DNA of 64,000 nucleotides from Ascidia mentula (GCA_947561715.1 OX387203.1:8370001-8434000), one strand, 5' to 3'. Counted from the first letter of the stretch, positions 12,066-22,814 are shown. Notes: a model not told the origin generated them from the sequence alone. Translations and numbers: made by a program.

Positions 12066-13623
12066 TTGAACGTCATTCCAGATAATGATCCGGAAGTTAA
12101 ACTTGCAGCAACAACATGTGCTGTTGTTACAAATTTCAACAGTGTTTTGCACAGGGTGTTGGAGAGGTCCTCGTCCTGGCAATCGATGATTCGTACTGTT
12201 GGTTGGGTTCTTAGGTTTCCAGAAGCATTACGCAATCCTGACCAGAGAACAACTTTAGGCACTTTAACCGTAGATGAACTGAAGCAGGCGAAAAATCGAA
12301 CACTCTTTATCGTTCAACAAGAACATTACGGTAAGGAGTATAAGCTCCTAAAAGTGGGGAAACCTATTCACGAATCCAGTTCGATTTATAACTTGAATCC
12401 TTGTTTAATTGATGAACTAATTTGTGTTGGTGGGAGAACTAGCCTTTGTAAAGCGCTTTAAAGTACACCACAAAGTAATCTTGCCCGGACGTGGCCGCGC
12501 TTCTGAGCTAATTGCAAGACATTTTCACGAAATTTCTGGCCACAGTGGAAGGGAATACGTTTTGGCTCTGATAAGAGAACAATTTTGGATGGTCAGAGCT
12601 AATACTCTGGTGCGTTCTGTGTTGAACCGTTGTGTGGACTGTAAAAGAAGAACGGGAAGGCGTGGCGTACAACAGATGGCGTCCTTACCAGAGGACAGGT
12701 TAACCCCCGATAAGCCGCCGTTTACGTTTGTGGGAGTTGATTACTTTGGTCCTTTCAATGTAAAGCGCGCTCGATCACAAGTTAAAAGATACGAAGCATT
12801 ATTTACTTGTCTTACAACCAGAGCTATTCATATAGAAGTAGAAAATAGCTTGGACACAAGTTCTTTTATTTTAGCCTTGCGCAGGTTCATTGCTCGACGA
12901 GGACAAGTGGCCAAGCTTCGTTCCGACAATGGAACCAATTTCGTCGGTGCCAAACGAGAGCTGTGGCAGGCGCTCCAAGAGCTGGACCAAACTAAAATTG
13001 TGAATTTTTTGTCTTCAAACCAGATCAAATGGCACTTCAATCCCCCAGGTGCGTCCCATCACGGTGGAATATGGGAACGATCCATACGTACTGTACAAAA
13101 GGTGTTATCGGCCATCACCAAGGAGCAAGTCCTTGACGAAGAGGGCTTAACAACTCTGATGTGTGAAGCAGAGGCAATAATTAATGGGCGACCTCTGACT
13201 ACGGTGTCCAGCGATCCTGATGATTTGGAGCCCTTTACTCCAAACCACCTCCCACATCTAAAGTCGGACCAGCCGTTTCCTGTCGGCTCCTTTACCAAAC
13301 GAGACATTTATTCAAGGCGAAGATGGCGCCAAGTTCAATATCTAGCGGACCTATTTTGGAAGCGGTGGCTGAAGGAATATTTGCTACTGATGGATAAACG
13401 CCAGAAGTTGGTCAAACCTCATCGCAATTTTATTGTTAATGATATTGTTTGTGTTGTTGACGAAAATATGCCCAGAGGCACCTGGCTTCTTGGACGCATT
13501 GTTGCCACTTTTCCGTCCAGCCACGATGGTCTGGTGCGGTCTGTTAAAATTAAAACTAAAAACGGCTTTATAGAAAGACCCATTACCAAAATCTGCTTAA
13601 TAGTGGAAGCTGTAACAAAATGA
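12066..13623 (+). pseudogene. BEL/Pao integrase region (fossil)
   Basis: An N-terminal zinc region (HFHEISGHSGREY ... CVDCKRRTGRRG) leads into a DDE integrase core: VGVDYFGPFNVKR, then LRSDNGTNFVGAKREL and the GASHHGGIWERSIRTVQKVL block carrying the Glu region. The C-terminal end has the ENMPRGTWLLGRIVATFP motif common to Pao integrases. It is followed by about 120 bp and the 3' LTR. Part of the fossil element. Confidence 0.88.
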
Positions 13624-13747
13624 GGTGTTTTCTTGCGTATTGTTTATGTACGTGTCTTTCTTGTACTATTTTGCGTGAAACCTTATTTGTAAACATTCAA
13701 TTTGTTGTGCTAAGATCTCCATTCTCTCGTCCTTAAAGGGGCCGGAG

Positions 13748-14088
13748 TGTAATCGCCAAGTTTTGCGTCTCGAACGCAATCAAATAACTGCCGCTTGTAG
13801 GCTTGATTAATTGCGTGGCTGAATTGGTTTGCGCCAAATAAATAGTACACGTTGCAAAGCGAACGTTTTATGTTGCTGTGTTAAGGCCCTACTGTCGGTA
13901 AGTGTGGCTTATTTTGTCAATTGTGTATTTAATATGTTTATCGTATGTATTTGTTTTGTTTGCAGAAAACCTTACGTTTAAAACTTGACCGCACCAACTT
14001 AGTAAATAAGTGGGAAAGTTCGTATGAGTAGTAGACAGCGGCAATTCAACAGCACACCACAGCTTTCAATTAAAAGGCTGCGGTTACA
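13748..14088 (+). repeat. BEL/Pao 3' LTR
   Basis: 341-bp repeat matching the 5' LTR. It follows a purine-rich AAAGGGGCCGGAG tract, a plausible polypurine primer site, and is directly followed by CTCTATTTTGAG, which resumes the interrupted satellite. Confidence 0.9.
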
Positions 14089-14515
14089 CTCTATTTTGAG
14101 TTGAACTGCAAAAACCGCTTTCTTTTAATTGGAATGGCTTTCAAGAGCGAAACGGTTAAGCATTTCAATGGGCCGGTCATCAGCAAAGCGCGACGGTCGT
14201 GCCTTGTCTTTTAATAAGTTGTCAGTCCCTCATTTGTTTGTTTGAACTTCAATCGAAATCAAATTTTGCACATTATTAGAACACTCTATTTTGAGTTCAA
14301 CTGCAAAAACCGCTTTCTTTTAATTGGAATGGCCTTCAAGAGCGAAACGGTTAAGCATTTCAATGGGCCAGTGAATAGCCGAGCGCGACGGTCGAGCCTT
14401 GTCTTTTAACAAGTTGTCAGTCTCCCATTCGTTTGTTTCAACTTCAATCGAAATCAAAATTTACACATTATTAGAACACGCTATTTTGAGTTGAACTGTA
14501 AAAACCTATGTGCAA
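14089..14515 (+). repeat. Satellite of ~195-bp units, right part
   Basis: Continuation of the array interrupted by the BEL/Pao insertion. Anchors CTATTTTGAGTT recur at about 14,091, 14,286 and 14,481. The last unit breaks off after GAACTGTAAAAACC near 14,507. Confidence 0.85.
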
Positions 14516-15050
14516 AACGAATTCTGGACTTTCACTCTCATTTTGAATGTTATCGCTCTCTGTAATAGGAATGTCCGTATTTTAGGTGTTTGTTTGATTT
14601 CAATTAAAGCAAATTTAGCTGTATTATGAAATCCAATCCTGAAAAGTTTCCTATTGCACTAGAATTGACGCGAAGGGAGTCGGTCGACGTTGAGCAAAGG
14701 AATATCTGAAGCGTAAACAATTGTCAGATTTTGACTGATAAAACCTTTTTCCCATGTGAAACGTTTGCGGCCAAGATTTAATGGCTGCATCAATTGGGGA
14801 TAATGCTCCAAGAGTTTAAGCGAATGCGAAAATGATTTTTGTTCTTAACCCAGATAGTTTGTTTGTAATTTAACTTTCTGAACGATGAATCAAAAGCGTG
14901 TTAATAACAATGTCTAGACCACTTCGCCTCAAATATTAACGATATTTTACAACACTCTTATCTGGCCTATCTTGTCAATAATATTATCCTGCTAAAATAC
15001 TCACAATTATATTTTTTTAAATATATCAAATTGACATCTTCTCTACGTAT
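14516..15050. other. Gene-free stretch
   Basis: AT-rich DNA between the satellite and the 71-bp minisatellite. I see no gene, RNA or clear repeat in it. Confidence 0.4.
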
Positions 15051-15099
15051 TACGGAACGTAAGAATACAGAAACTAGGACTTTCCGAAAACAAAAACGT

Positions 15100-15620
15100 C
15101 TTTCTTACGTTAACATTGACGTGCAATTGTGGTCGCATTCGGGTTGTATCGAAACGTTTCAAATCAACATCTTTCCTACGTTAACATTGACGTGCAATTG
15201 TTGTCGCATTCGGGTTGTATCGAAACGTTTCAAATCAACATCTTTCCTACGTTAACATTGACGTGCAATTGTGGTCGCATTCGGGTTGTATCGAAACGTT
15301 TCAAATCAACATCTTTCCTACGTTAACATTGACGTGCAATTGTTGTCGCATTCGGGTTGTATCGAAACGTTTCAAATTAACATCTTTCCTACGTTAACAT
15401 TGACGTGCAATTGTTGTCGCATTCGGGTTGTATCGAAACGTTTCAAATCAACATCTTTCCTACGTTAACACTGACGTGCAATTGTGGTCGCATTCGGGTT
15501 GTATCGAAACGTATCAAATCAACATCTTTCCTACGTTAACACTGACGTGCAATTGTGGTCGCATTCGGGTTGTATCGAAACGTTTCAAATCAACGTCTGG
15601 GTTACGTCAATAATTACGTG
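15100..15620 (+). repeat. 71-bp minisatellite, about seven copies
   Basis: The unit runs TTTCCTACGTTAACATTGAC ... GTCGCATTCGGGTTGTATCG ... AAACGTTTCAAATCAACATC and repeats every 71 bp (GTTAAC anchors at about 15,109, 15,180, 15,251, 15,322 and so on). One position alternates between GTGG and GTTG in the first four copies, hinting at a 142-bp higher-order unit. The length is not a multiple of three. A further single copy lies at about 16,660-16,780. The open frames across it are a by-product of the repeat. Confidence 0.9.
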
Positions 15621-15907
15621 CAAATATGGTCGATTTGGGGTTTTCTAAAACGTATCGAAGTTACGTCCCAGTTACGTTAAAATTTACGTACGTAAATAGT
15701 TGCATTCAGGTTTTCATTGACATATAGTGAACGTTTTACTTACGTTGTTTATGACGTACTTTTTTGGTGAAGACAACGTTCATTACTAACGTCAGTGTTA
15801 CCAACTTTCATACGACGTGTAGTTTGATAATAACCTGGTATGCAACCAATTTTCGACTTTCCAGCTACGTTGCGAACGTCGAAACTACGTTGTGTGTTTG
15901 CTGGGTT
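15621..15907. repeat. ACGT-rich terminal segment of a DNA-transposon-like repeat (right)
   Basis: Dense ACGT motifs (for example TTACGTACGTAAATAG and GACGTACTTTTTTGG) end in ACGTTGTGTGTTTGCTGGG. This is the inverted counterpart of the CCCAGCAAACA start at 5,519. Confidence 0.5.
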
Positions 15908-18900
15908 AATTTTACACCCATAACATCTGCGGAAAAGGCCAACATGTTCCGACTTTTGTTTTGTTATTGGTTTGCAAACCAAACAGCTTACAATGTTCGC
16001 GCAAACTCCCAACTATCCACGTCCGCAACGCCTATGTCATACTTAGGGTCTTTGTTTTCCATTTTGCTACAAAAAAATTAAAAACACCCCAGAACTGTTG
16101 ATATACTTCACATTTACCAACCAAGTCCTCTATCATTTTCTACACAACAAAACGCGCGTAGCACAACTTAACCTATGACCCCGATTCTCGCGCATGCTCA
16201 TTGGCGTTGGTGCAAATCATTATTCATAATAGCGCACACTGCTCCATAATAGAGGGCGCTATGGTTGAAACAGATTAATATTATTTCTATCACTTCCAAT
16301 ACGAAACATTGGAAAAAATATCCTATTTGACAAAACATTCTTTATTTTTTTTAACACAAAATAAACAATGCGATTTTGTGCGATTGTATGTAACATATGT
16401 TAGGCGTCACATGTTAAATTGTTAAAGTGCATATGATACGGCCATGGCAACTTTGCGTAAAACTAAAGGTACATCTACAACAAACATCTATCCAAAGTTT
16501 TTCGGTTCTGCGTCAACTTAACAATGTAGAAAATTGCACGAAAAGTAGCGGCGACCAAAAATCGTAAACCTTTTCGCTGTAAAATTGACGTCACATAAGG
16601 CGCTCGCGCTGAAAAATGCATTGTTTACATAGGCGCCTTATATTGCAGATATCGAATAGTATCAAATCAACATCTTTCCTACGTTAACATTGACGTGCAA
16701 TTGTGGTCGCATTCGGGTTGTATCGAAACGTTTCAAATCAACGTCTGGGTTACGTCAATAATTACGTGCAAATATGGTCATTCGCCCGATAAGTTTGACT
16801 ATGATTTATATTTGGTTACTGTCACCGGTTCTCGAAAGTTTGGAATCACTGTAATTTGGTTATGTGTGTAATCGGCGCAAATAATTTTGTTGAAATCAAA
16901 TTGGGAATCGTAAGTAAAACGAAGGCCAACCGTTTTGTCGCATTTATGTCGCAGACCGCTCAAAATCATGATGTGGGCCTTACTTTGGTCATCTCTGATG
17001 ACCCTATATTTCACACAAGATGATGCAGTTTTGTACTGAGCTGTTAAGAGATTTAGACCTTACCTGCTGGCTTCTCAGGTCCGGTTGGAAAATATGGTTA
17101 AAAAATTCTTTTTTTTTTCGGTCCTGGCACGGGCTTTACAAAAATATTACAACTTACTTTTTAGAGCGGTTTACATCGCCGAAGGAAACTCTGACCTGAT
17201 AGTAAATTAAGTTATAAGTTAGTTTCTCTACAACTAAAATTTCTTCACTCTTGTGTTGCAAAATTTCCTTTGTAAAATTGCAGTCGGCAGTATCTGGTTA
17301 TAGCTACTGCTTGTGGCAATATTCTTTACGCATCCAAAGTTTCGGTTGCCATGCAACAGTCCTTACCAGGATGTAACGAAATGAGCCGAAATGTTGAAAC
17401 TTTAACTGGCCAGAAGATCCTACTTATAGTAATAAACATTTAATTTATTGGGTCGCATTGTGCGGATGAAATTTTCGTGCTACAAAAAAATGCGGACACA
17501 CTTCAAAAAGGTTGAAAAGCACTGCCATATAAGGGTAGATATAGCAGCAACGACACTACTCTTTACTTCGATAAGACGAGGATGGTGCGTTTATTTGCTC
17601 AGTGACTTTACATGACGTCATTTTGGGTGTGCCATATGTTGACTTTAATTTGATGATTCCAACATTTCTAGTTACGAATTATATTGCGAAAAAATACATT
17701 GATGGTTGATTGTGGCGAATTAATCAAATCATTTAATACGCGAACTTGTAGGCAACGCTTAGTGCAAGACAAAAAGTGGTATTATGACAGAATAACTGAG
17801 TTGCATAATCAGCTATAATTTGTTCAGCTTTTTTCGACGGTCTTTGCCAGCCTCAAAATTCAATTACTTGTATATTTTGCTGTGAGTTTGTCTCTGTCGT
17901 GTTTTCAAAAGTTCATGTATCACGTTAGCGATTATAAATGTTATAACAACAACAATACCCTGTCCCAGTAACTGTTTTATTGTTACGCAACTAAACAAGA
18001 TTAGGTCCAAACAGCGGCCATCTGTCTGCAGCTCAAATTAAAATCAAAATCCGTTTGTTGCACTTGTTCACTTGTTGTCCCCTGTTTAATGCAAAACTAT
18101 ACCAAACCAGTTTTACAATGTTTTCCATTCCTACGCATCAGGCTTGCTGCCAGCACTCGCACGACCAAAGCGGCTTCTATGACGTCACGCAACAATAATC
18201 TTGCTTTCGCACGATTTCGTTCGCAGCGGTAAAAATGCGACTTTGATCAGCTGTATCTTAAAAACCAGTCGCCGTATCAAGGTACTTTTTTCGCCAAAAA
18301 TGTTTCAACATTGTGAACATCTCTTAGTTTAATTATTAACATGTTTTATTTTTCATTGTCACATGCACTTTGAGGAGTAAATAGTGGTCTAGATCAGAGA
18401 TGTCCAATCGTGGAATGCATGCGCCCAATCAGGGATTTATACAGCCCTACACTGCATAATGTCAGGAATTTAGATGCTGCGTTAAAAAAATTAAATAAGT
18501 GCGTCGCTGGGTAATTTCCTTAACCCGGCTTACGATACGACAACGAAATACCCAACACACCTCGCCTGATTTCGCAAAGCGTATCAGATACGACGCGGCG
18601 ACGACCTATGTACACTGGTACAACCGTACGCAAAGCAGGTTATTTTGTTTTTATTAAGGTTGCGTTGAAAATTCGCTTGTAAACCTACTTGAGAGCATCT
18701 TGTTTGTAGAGATAAAACAGCTCCAACCACCCAAATCATTCCAATTCTTTAATATTTATTCAGCTTGTCAAAACACATCAAAAACATGAAACAAATCTAA
18801 ATGGTTTGCTACTCTATGTTCGCTTTAATTTATTTGTTAACTTAAGACTAAAAGAAAATTTGGTGATAACATGTGGGTCCCTATATATCAATATCTTATC

Positions 18901-18960
18901 CATTATGTGGAACCATTTCGTATAAACTGTATAGTCCGCTGGTGTAAAAGCTAGCACAGT
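15908..18960. other. Long gene-free stretch
   Basis: No gene recognised. Contents: a stray copy of the 71-bp minisatellite unit with its ACGT-rich tail at about 16,655-16,780; an hAT-like end in one orientation near 17,507-17,522 (GGTTGAAAAGCACTG) with no convincing partner; and otherwise AT-rich unique-looking DNA. Confidence 0.4.
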
Positions 18961-18973
18961 GCCACAGTCAACA

Positions 18974-19029
18974 GCTGCATTGATGAGATCTCACCGGTCG
19001 AAACAGTGCGTTTACACCCTGTCTGCAGC
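18974..19029 (+). ncRNA. Hammerhead ribozyme copy 1, one core substitution
   Basis: Reading the plus strand: stem I GCTGCA pairs with TGCAGC at the end. The core is TTGATGA (the family has CTGATGA, so the invariant C3 is changed to U). Stem II is GATC/GGTC, then GAAA. Stem III is ACAG/CTGT around a longer loop. The cleavage-site triplet is GTC. Because C3 is essential in hammerheads, this copy is probably inactive although every stem still pairs. Confidence 0.65.
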
Positions 19030-20686
19030 TTTCAATTATATCAGACTTTTGTATGTTATCATATTATTATTTGTAGTAATCATACAATTTTTAGAAATTA
19101 TTTCTTGATGTTCCAAATTCATCAACTAACCAAAATTCAACCGCCAACAACAAATCGGAGGAAATATCTTTGTTTAACGCATCAACTTTCGCACGCAACG
19201 TTTTCGCTCAAATGGTCTCGTCACAAGTTGGCGCAAGAGATTTAATCGGAGAATCCAGCAAAGTCCCCAACAGAAATACGCAAAGTGTTTCTAAGATGAT
19301 TACGGATGTTACGTCATCGGTTCCGATGACACAATCACTTCCGGTTCACAAGACGCATGCGACAAGTTCATGTTTAAATTCGGAATTCCGGAATCACAAC
19401 CTACAAAAATAAAAAGTTCACCAATGGATGGCGCTAAATTGGCACGTGACTGTTCAACACACGGTGACGTTAAAGACACACTAAAAACATTTACAAATTT
19501 TCTGTAAGTTTCCCAAAAATTTATAGGTACAAAAGTTTTCAAGGAAAATGCTATAGGGTAAATTTGCAAATAGTTGCAAATAGCAAGTACTTTTTAAAGT
19601 TTGGCTCGAGAAAAGCTGCGCACACAAATATGCTATCCGCACTTATCTGTGGCACCAAAGTTTCATCGGCACAATGCAGCCAAAAATGTTTGTTTGATAA
19701 CCTCAGGATGTACCTAACTAATACTAACAGCCAGGCGGCATGATAAATTGCCCTTTCTTGAACGTGTCGAAATTTATATGATTGGAAACCTACCGACGAA
19801 GGGAAATGGATTATCGTTGCTTCCTGAAGCTAGTGTACGTAACCAAATATGAAAAATTCTTAGACTAGAAAGCCTATCCGCACAATATATATATTCATAT
19901 CTGCACCAGTGCGGATACTCCGACAGGTTGAAAAACACTGTCCTAAGGAATAGCGGACCACATGCAGAACAGTTTTTGTTTGTTTTCTTGACTATGTAAC
20001 CACACATTTAATACTTTTTTTGGTTACAAATATATTTAACAAATTTCTTTTGTGGTAGTAGTAAGTTACGGCGAAAAGTATATCGCAAAAACTCGCGTTC
20101 GAGTGTTCCATAGCGTTAATTACGCAAGCCAGAAAGTCGCACGCAGTCTGTGTGACGATCCCGCTCTCACGGGCGTACACATTTTGCACAACAATTGCCC
20201 ATAATTTACAGCGAAAAATCGGGGAATTCACACAAAAATTTCGACCCACCTCCTTAAAAAAATCCCTAGATGCGCCATGATTAAATTAGCCATCAAGCTA
20301 AATTGGAAACTGCCCCAGTATAGATCGTAAAAGCTATGCATCAAAGTTCGTTTCTTGCTGAGGGAAATTAAGTTATCAATATTTTTGGTACTTTATTTGA
20401 TAAATATGTTTATATACATATCCACACTACATGTTCAAGCTTGACCATACTACAATAGGGCCTACAAGCATAACATATTTGGAAATTACTTGTTATGAAC
20501 CCCCTTCTTTAAATACTAAAGATTGGCTGTTAATAATCCTTACAGATTTTAAAACAAAAGTTTTGTGTAGGTAATTAAATTACATATACTCACAAAGACG
20601 ACAAGTACCTTAAATACCATGCAGACTAATTCTTTCTCCAGGAACAACATTTATTCCTGTTAAGGAATTTTCTCCCATCAAACACA
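19030..20686. other. Gene-free stretch
   Basis: No gene recognised. An hAT-like half-end (GGTTGAAAAACACTG) lies at about 19,924-19,938 without a matching start. The remainder is AT-rich DNA without evident structure. Confidence 0.35.
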
Positions 20687-20696
20687 GGCATTTATT

Positions 20697-20790
20697 GTGT
20701 ATAAGCTGCAGACAGATGGCCACTGTTTCGATCTAAAAGGTCTCATCAGTGCAGCTGGTGTGACTGTCAGACGACTTTGCTGACCAAAGA
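20697..20790 (-). mobile_element. ~94-bp hammerhead-bearing micro-element with 10-bp target duplication
   Basis: The direct repeat GGCATTTATT lies on both sides, at 20,687-20,696 and 20,791-20,800. Read on the minus strand, the 94 bp between start TCTTTGGTCAGCAAAGTCGT, pass through a complete hammerhead (20,755-20,705) and end GCAGCTTATACAC. The leader GTCAGCAAAGTCGTCTGA recurs at about 22,053-22,070 upstream of another hammerhead copy, so the body is a family and not a chance fold. No coding capacity; it would need another element's enzymes to move. It lies about 80 bp beyond the stop of the FG-GAP gene. Confidence 0.7.
20705..20755 (-). ncRNA. Hammerhead ribozyme copy 2, all core positions intact (type I)
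   Basis: Minus strand, 5' to 3': stem I GCUGCA; core CUGAUGA; stem II GACC/GAUC with one mismatch, loop UUUUA; core GAAA; stem III (A)CAG/CUG(U) with loop UGGCCAU; cleavage triplet GUC; then UGCAGC, fully complementary to stem I. All invariant hammerhead bases (C3 U4 G5 A6, G8 A9, G12 A13 A14, A15.1-U16.1, C17) are present. Predicted self-cleavage lies between the bases at 20,711 and 20,710. Function in the cell is unknown; in known families such ribozymes process retroelement or circular RNAs. Confidence 0.82.
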
Positions 20791-20882
20791 GGCATTTATT
20801 TTCAAATAAATCTGACAGTAGATTACAAAAACCCACCAGAAACAAACGCTACGTCAATTTAACGCACCATGTTAAAAAAAAT

Positions 20883-21876
20883 TCATAAAAAGTTTCCGAG
20901 TTGCAGATGAAGGGATTCTGTTCCTCTGTCGCGATGCCAACACAAGATGTCGCTCTTTCCATCGCCGTTCGCATCAAAAACTAGCATTCGGTCGTTCAAA
21001 CCCAAACAAAATTTTGACGTAAAGTCGTATCCTGCATGATATTGTCCTTTTCTTTGTAACTTCACACCGATCTTACTGAAATATGATAATATAAATAGCG
21101 CTGTCATACCGACCTTGTTGATAATGTAGCGTTTCGGTTTATAGTAGCTCATAGATAAAATACTACAGATAAGATTTGTCCCGACTCTTTAATTACAACG
21201 TCTTAGAAATGATCATTGTGGTTACTTATGACTTATGTAAATTTTATTGTTATCTTACTCGAACGGACATAAATGTAGAAATGTGCGATTTCAGGAAAAT
21301 AAACCTTACAAAGGTCTTTGAAATACGTAAAATCGTAACACGTATCTACTACAACATTATATGTAAGAAACAAAGCAGGAAAATCATCGTCCTTTTCAAG
21401 TCGTTCTTTACATTTTAAAGGCGATTGCAACCCCAAGTTATTTTTGGATACACTTTCTCCTGTGATGGAATGCAATCTGTACACGTCATCAATACGTCAT
21501 AATGTAGGTAGTGTTACAAAACCAATATTTGCTAAAACGCGACATCACCTTCCATCTTCACAAAGCACGTCTGCGTATCCGTCACCATCAAAATCTGCGA
21601 ATATTTTTCGGGATTTTCCGCAGTCTTGAGTATCAGCTTGGAACTCAGCTCCAGGAGTTAATCCTTGGTACGAATTAAAAGCCACATTCCTGGAGAAATT
21701 TTCAAGTTTATGAAGGAAAGATAAGTGTGGTTTGACGCCGAGTTACAACGTACAAGTTTCCACCGTCAGCGGATCCGCACATAACGTCAGTAACTGAGTC
21801 ACCGTTAAAATCTCCGAATAAAAAAGTGTTTTTTCGTGATGTTGGGCAAATTTCTGGTGGAACCACTTTCGTTTTG
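20883..21876 (-). CDS. FG-GAP/VCBS repeat protein (partial gene model)
   Basis: Exons: 21876-21754, 21689-21549, an exon starting at 21476 whose end is unclear, and a last exon 21075-20883 with stop. The first three junctions hold phase with short introns. Three calcium-binding FG-GAP loops are visible: GDFNGDSVTDVMC, ADFDGDGYADVLC and FDANGDGKSDILCWHRD, each of the DxDGDGxxD type followed by a Cys. Such repeats form blades of a beta-propeller in secreted or surface adhesion proteins (integrin-alpha-like folds). Two Cys per repeat suggests an extracellular protein. Upstream exons and a signal peptide were not found, so this may be the 3' end of a longer gene or a truncated copy. Confidence 0.6.
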
Positions 21877-21918
21877 CTGAAGAAAACTAAAAATATTTCT
21901 AAAATTTACAATTACGTA

Positions 21919-21973
21919 TAAGCTGCAGACAGATGACCACCGTTTCGACCTAAAAGGTCTCATCAGGCCAAGC
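21919..21973 (-). ncRNA. Hammerhead ribozyme copy 3, stem I decayed
   Basis: Minus strand: core CTGATGA, perfect stem II GACC/GGTC with loop TTTTA, core GAAA, stem III ACGG/CTGT (with a G-T wobble), GTC, then TGCAGC. The 5' side of stem I reads CTTGGC and no longer pairs with TGCAGC. The copy lies about 45 bp upstream of the first FG-GAP exon I can see, probably within an intron. Confidence 0.6.
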
Positions 21974-22084
21974 ATAGACTTCCACTTTATGGTGACTACA
22001 CAATCACGCAAGTCATCCGTTGGGCACCAAACTAGGTGCTTTGCTTGGCCGTTTGGTCAGCAAAGTCGTCTGATAGTCACGCCA

Positions 22085-22130
22085 GCAGCACTGATGAGAT
22101 CTTTTTGGTCGAATCTGTCTGCAGCTTATA
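22085..22130 (+). ncRNA. Hammerhead ribozyme copy 4, truncated core
   Basis: Plus strand: stem I GCAGCA (one mismatch), CTGATGA, stem II GATC/GGTC, then GAAT in place of GAAA; stem III is nearly gone before CTGTCTGCAGC. It is preceded by the family leader GTCAGCAAAGTCGTCTGA. It is arranged head-to-head with copy 3, and the two share the ends AAGCTGCAGACAGAT and ATCTGTCTGCAGCTT in inverted orientation. Confidence 0.6.
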
Positions 22131-22139
22131 CACAATTCA

Positions 22140-22810
22140 TATTATTGGCTCCACTTTGCTTGTTTACAATTACATTCTTAAAACAATCAGAATATGGTTA
22201 AACCCCGAAAATCAAGAAATTGATCAAAATCAAAACTGTCTGCTGCCAGAGACTTCCAACATGTTAATAACAACTACGTTGGTGACCAAGGAACGGGTAT
22301 CCAATTGTTACTACCAGCATAATATTCAAAAACAAGTTTTATGCGCACGCCAAGAAAACATGGTCTTTGAATGCTCGGATTTTCTTAGTGTTTATTGCAT
22401 AAGTTGATAAAGCTACAACTGGACATGTATGAACCTAAAAACAGTTATTTCAATTTGGCGCATCTTTAATGAAAAATTATACCAGGGGACATTGGGACAA
22501 TGTTGTAGATCAAGACAACGTTTTCCAGAGGCATATTGCGGAATAAGGTCTGGTAGCCAATCAAATACACATTTTCTTTATGTTCAAAAAAGTTGCTTTT
22601 TTGAAAAATATTGGAGGCGAAAAACAACTTAAGTTAGTCCTTTATGACCAAAAATTTTCAGTAGATATATAAAATCGACTTGATAGATTTATAATTGGTG
22701 AGTCGCAATTGCCGTCAATCTTTCCAAGTGCGTCGCAAGGTTCATGAACCAGTAGCTTAGGCTACTTAAATAAGCACCAAACAACCTAAAACCTTAAAAA
22801 TACAAACCAA
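22140..22810. other. Gap between FG-GAP gene and protease gene
   Basis: No feature could be established. A short minus-strand open piece near 22,560-22,450 (with LPDLIPQYASGKRC) could be an upstream exon of the FG-GAP gene but lacks a family match. Confidence 0.3.
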
Positions 22811-22814
22811 ACCC

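Larger units (their letters stand above)
8156..14088 (+). mobile_element. BEL/Pao LTR retrotransposon (fossil copy)
   Basis: Two direct LTRs of 341 bp bound the element: 8156-8496 and 13748-14088, each starting TGTAATCG and ending GGTTACA. By eye they differ at about nine positions (roughly 97% identity), so the insertion is fairly young. The flanks read CTCTT before and CTCTA after, an imperfect 5-bp target duplication within the ~195-bp satellite. The interior runs in BEL/Pao order: gag-like region with a CCHC-type knuckle, protease region, reverse transcriptase with the FYVDD palm box, RNase H, then an integrase with an HHCC-type zinc region. No envelope gene is seen. The copy is broken, with about half a dozen breaks. 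Confidence 0.93.

Noticed and set aside
15031-15613. Overlapping plus-strand frames repeating the same peptide
   Set aside because: Products of the 71-bp minisatellite, whose unit length shifts frame each copy; no start context, domain or splice support.
17440-17522. hAT element end (GGTTGAAAAGCACTG), also at 19,924-19,938
   Set aside because: Both ends point the same way and no matching start or target duplication was found, so boundaries cannot be given.
18390-18425. TAGATCAGAGATGTCCAATCG as a transposon start
   Set aside because: Resembles a hAT terminus but no inverted counterpart was found downstream.
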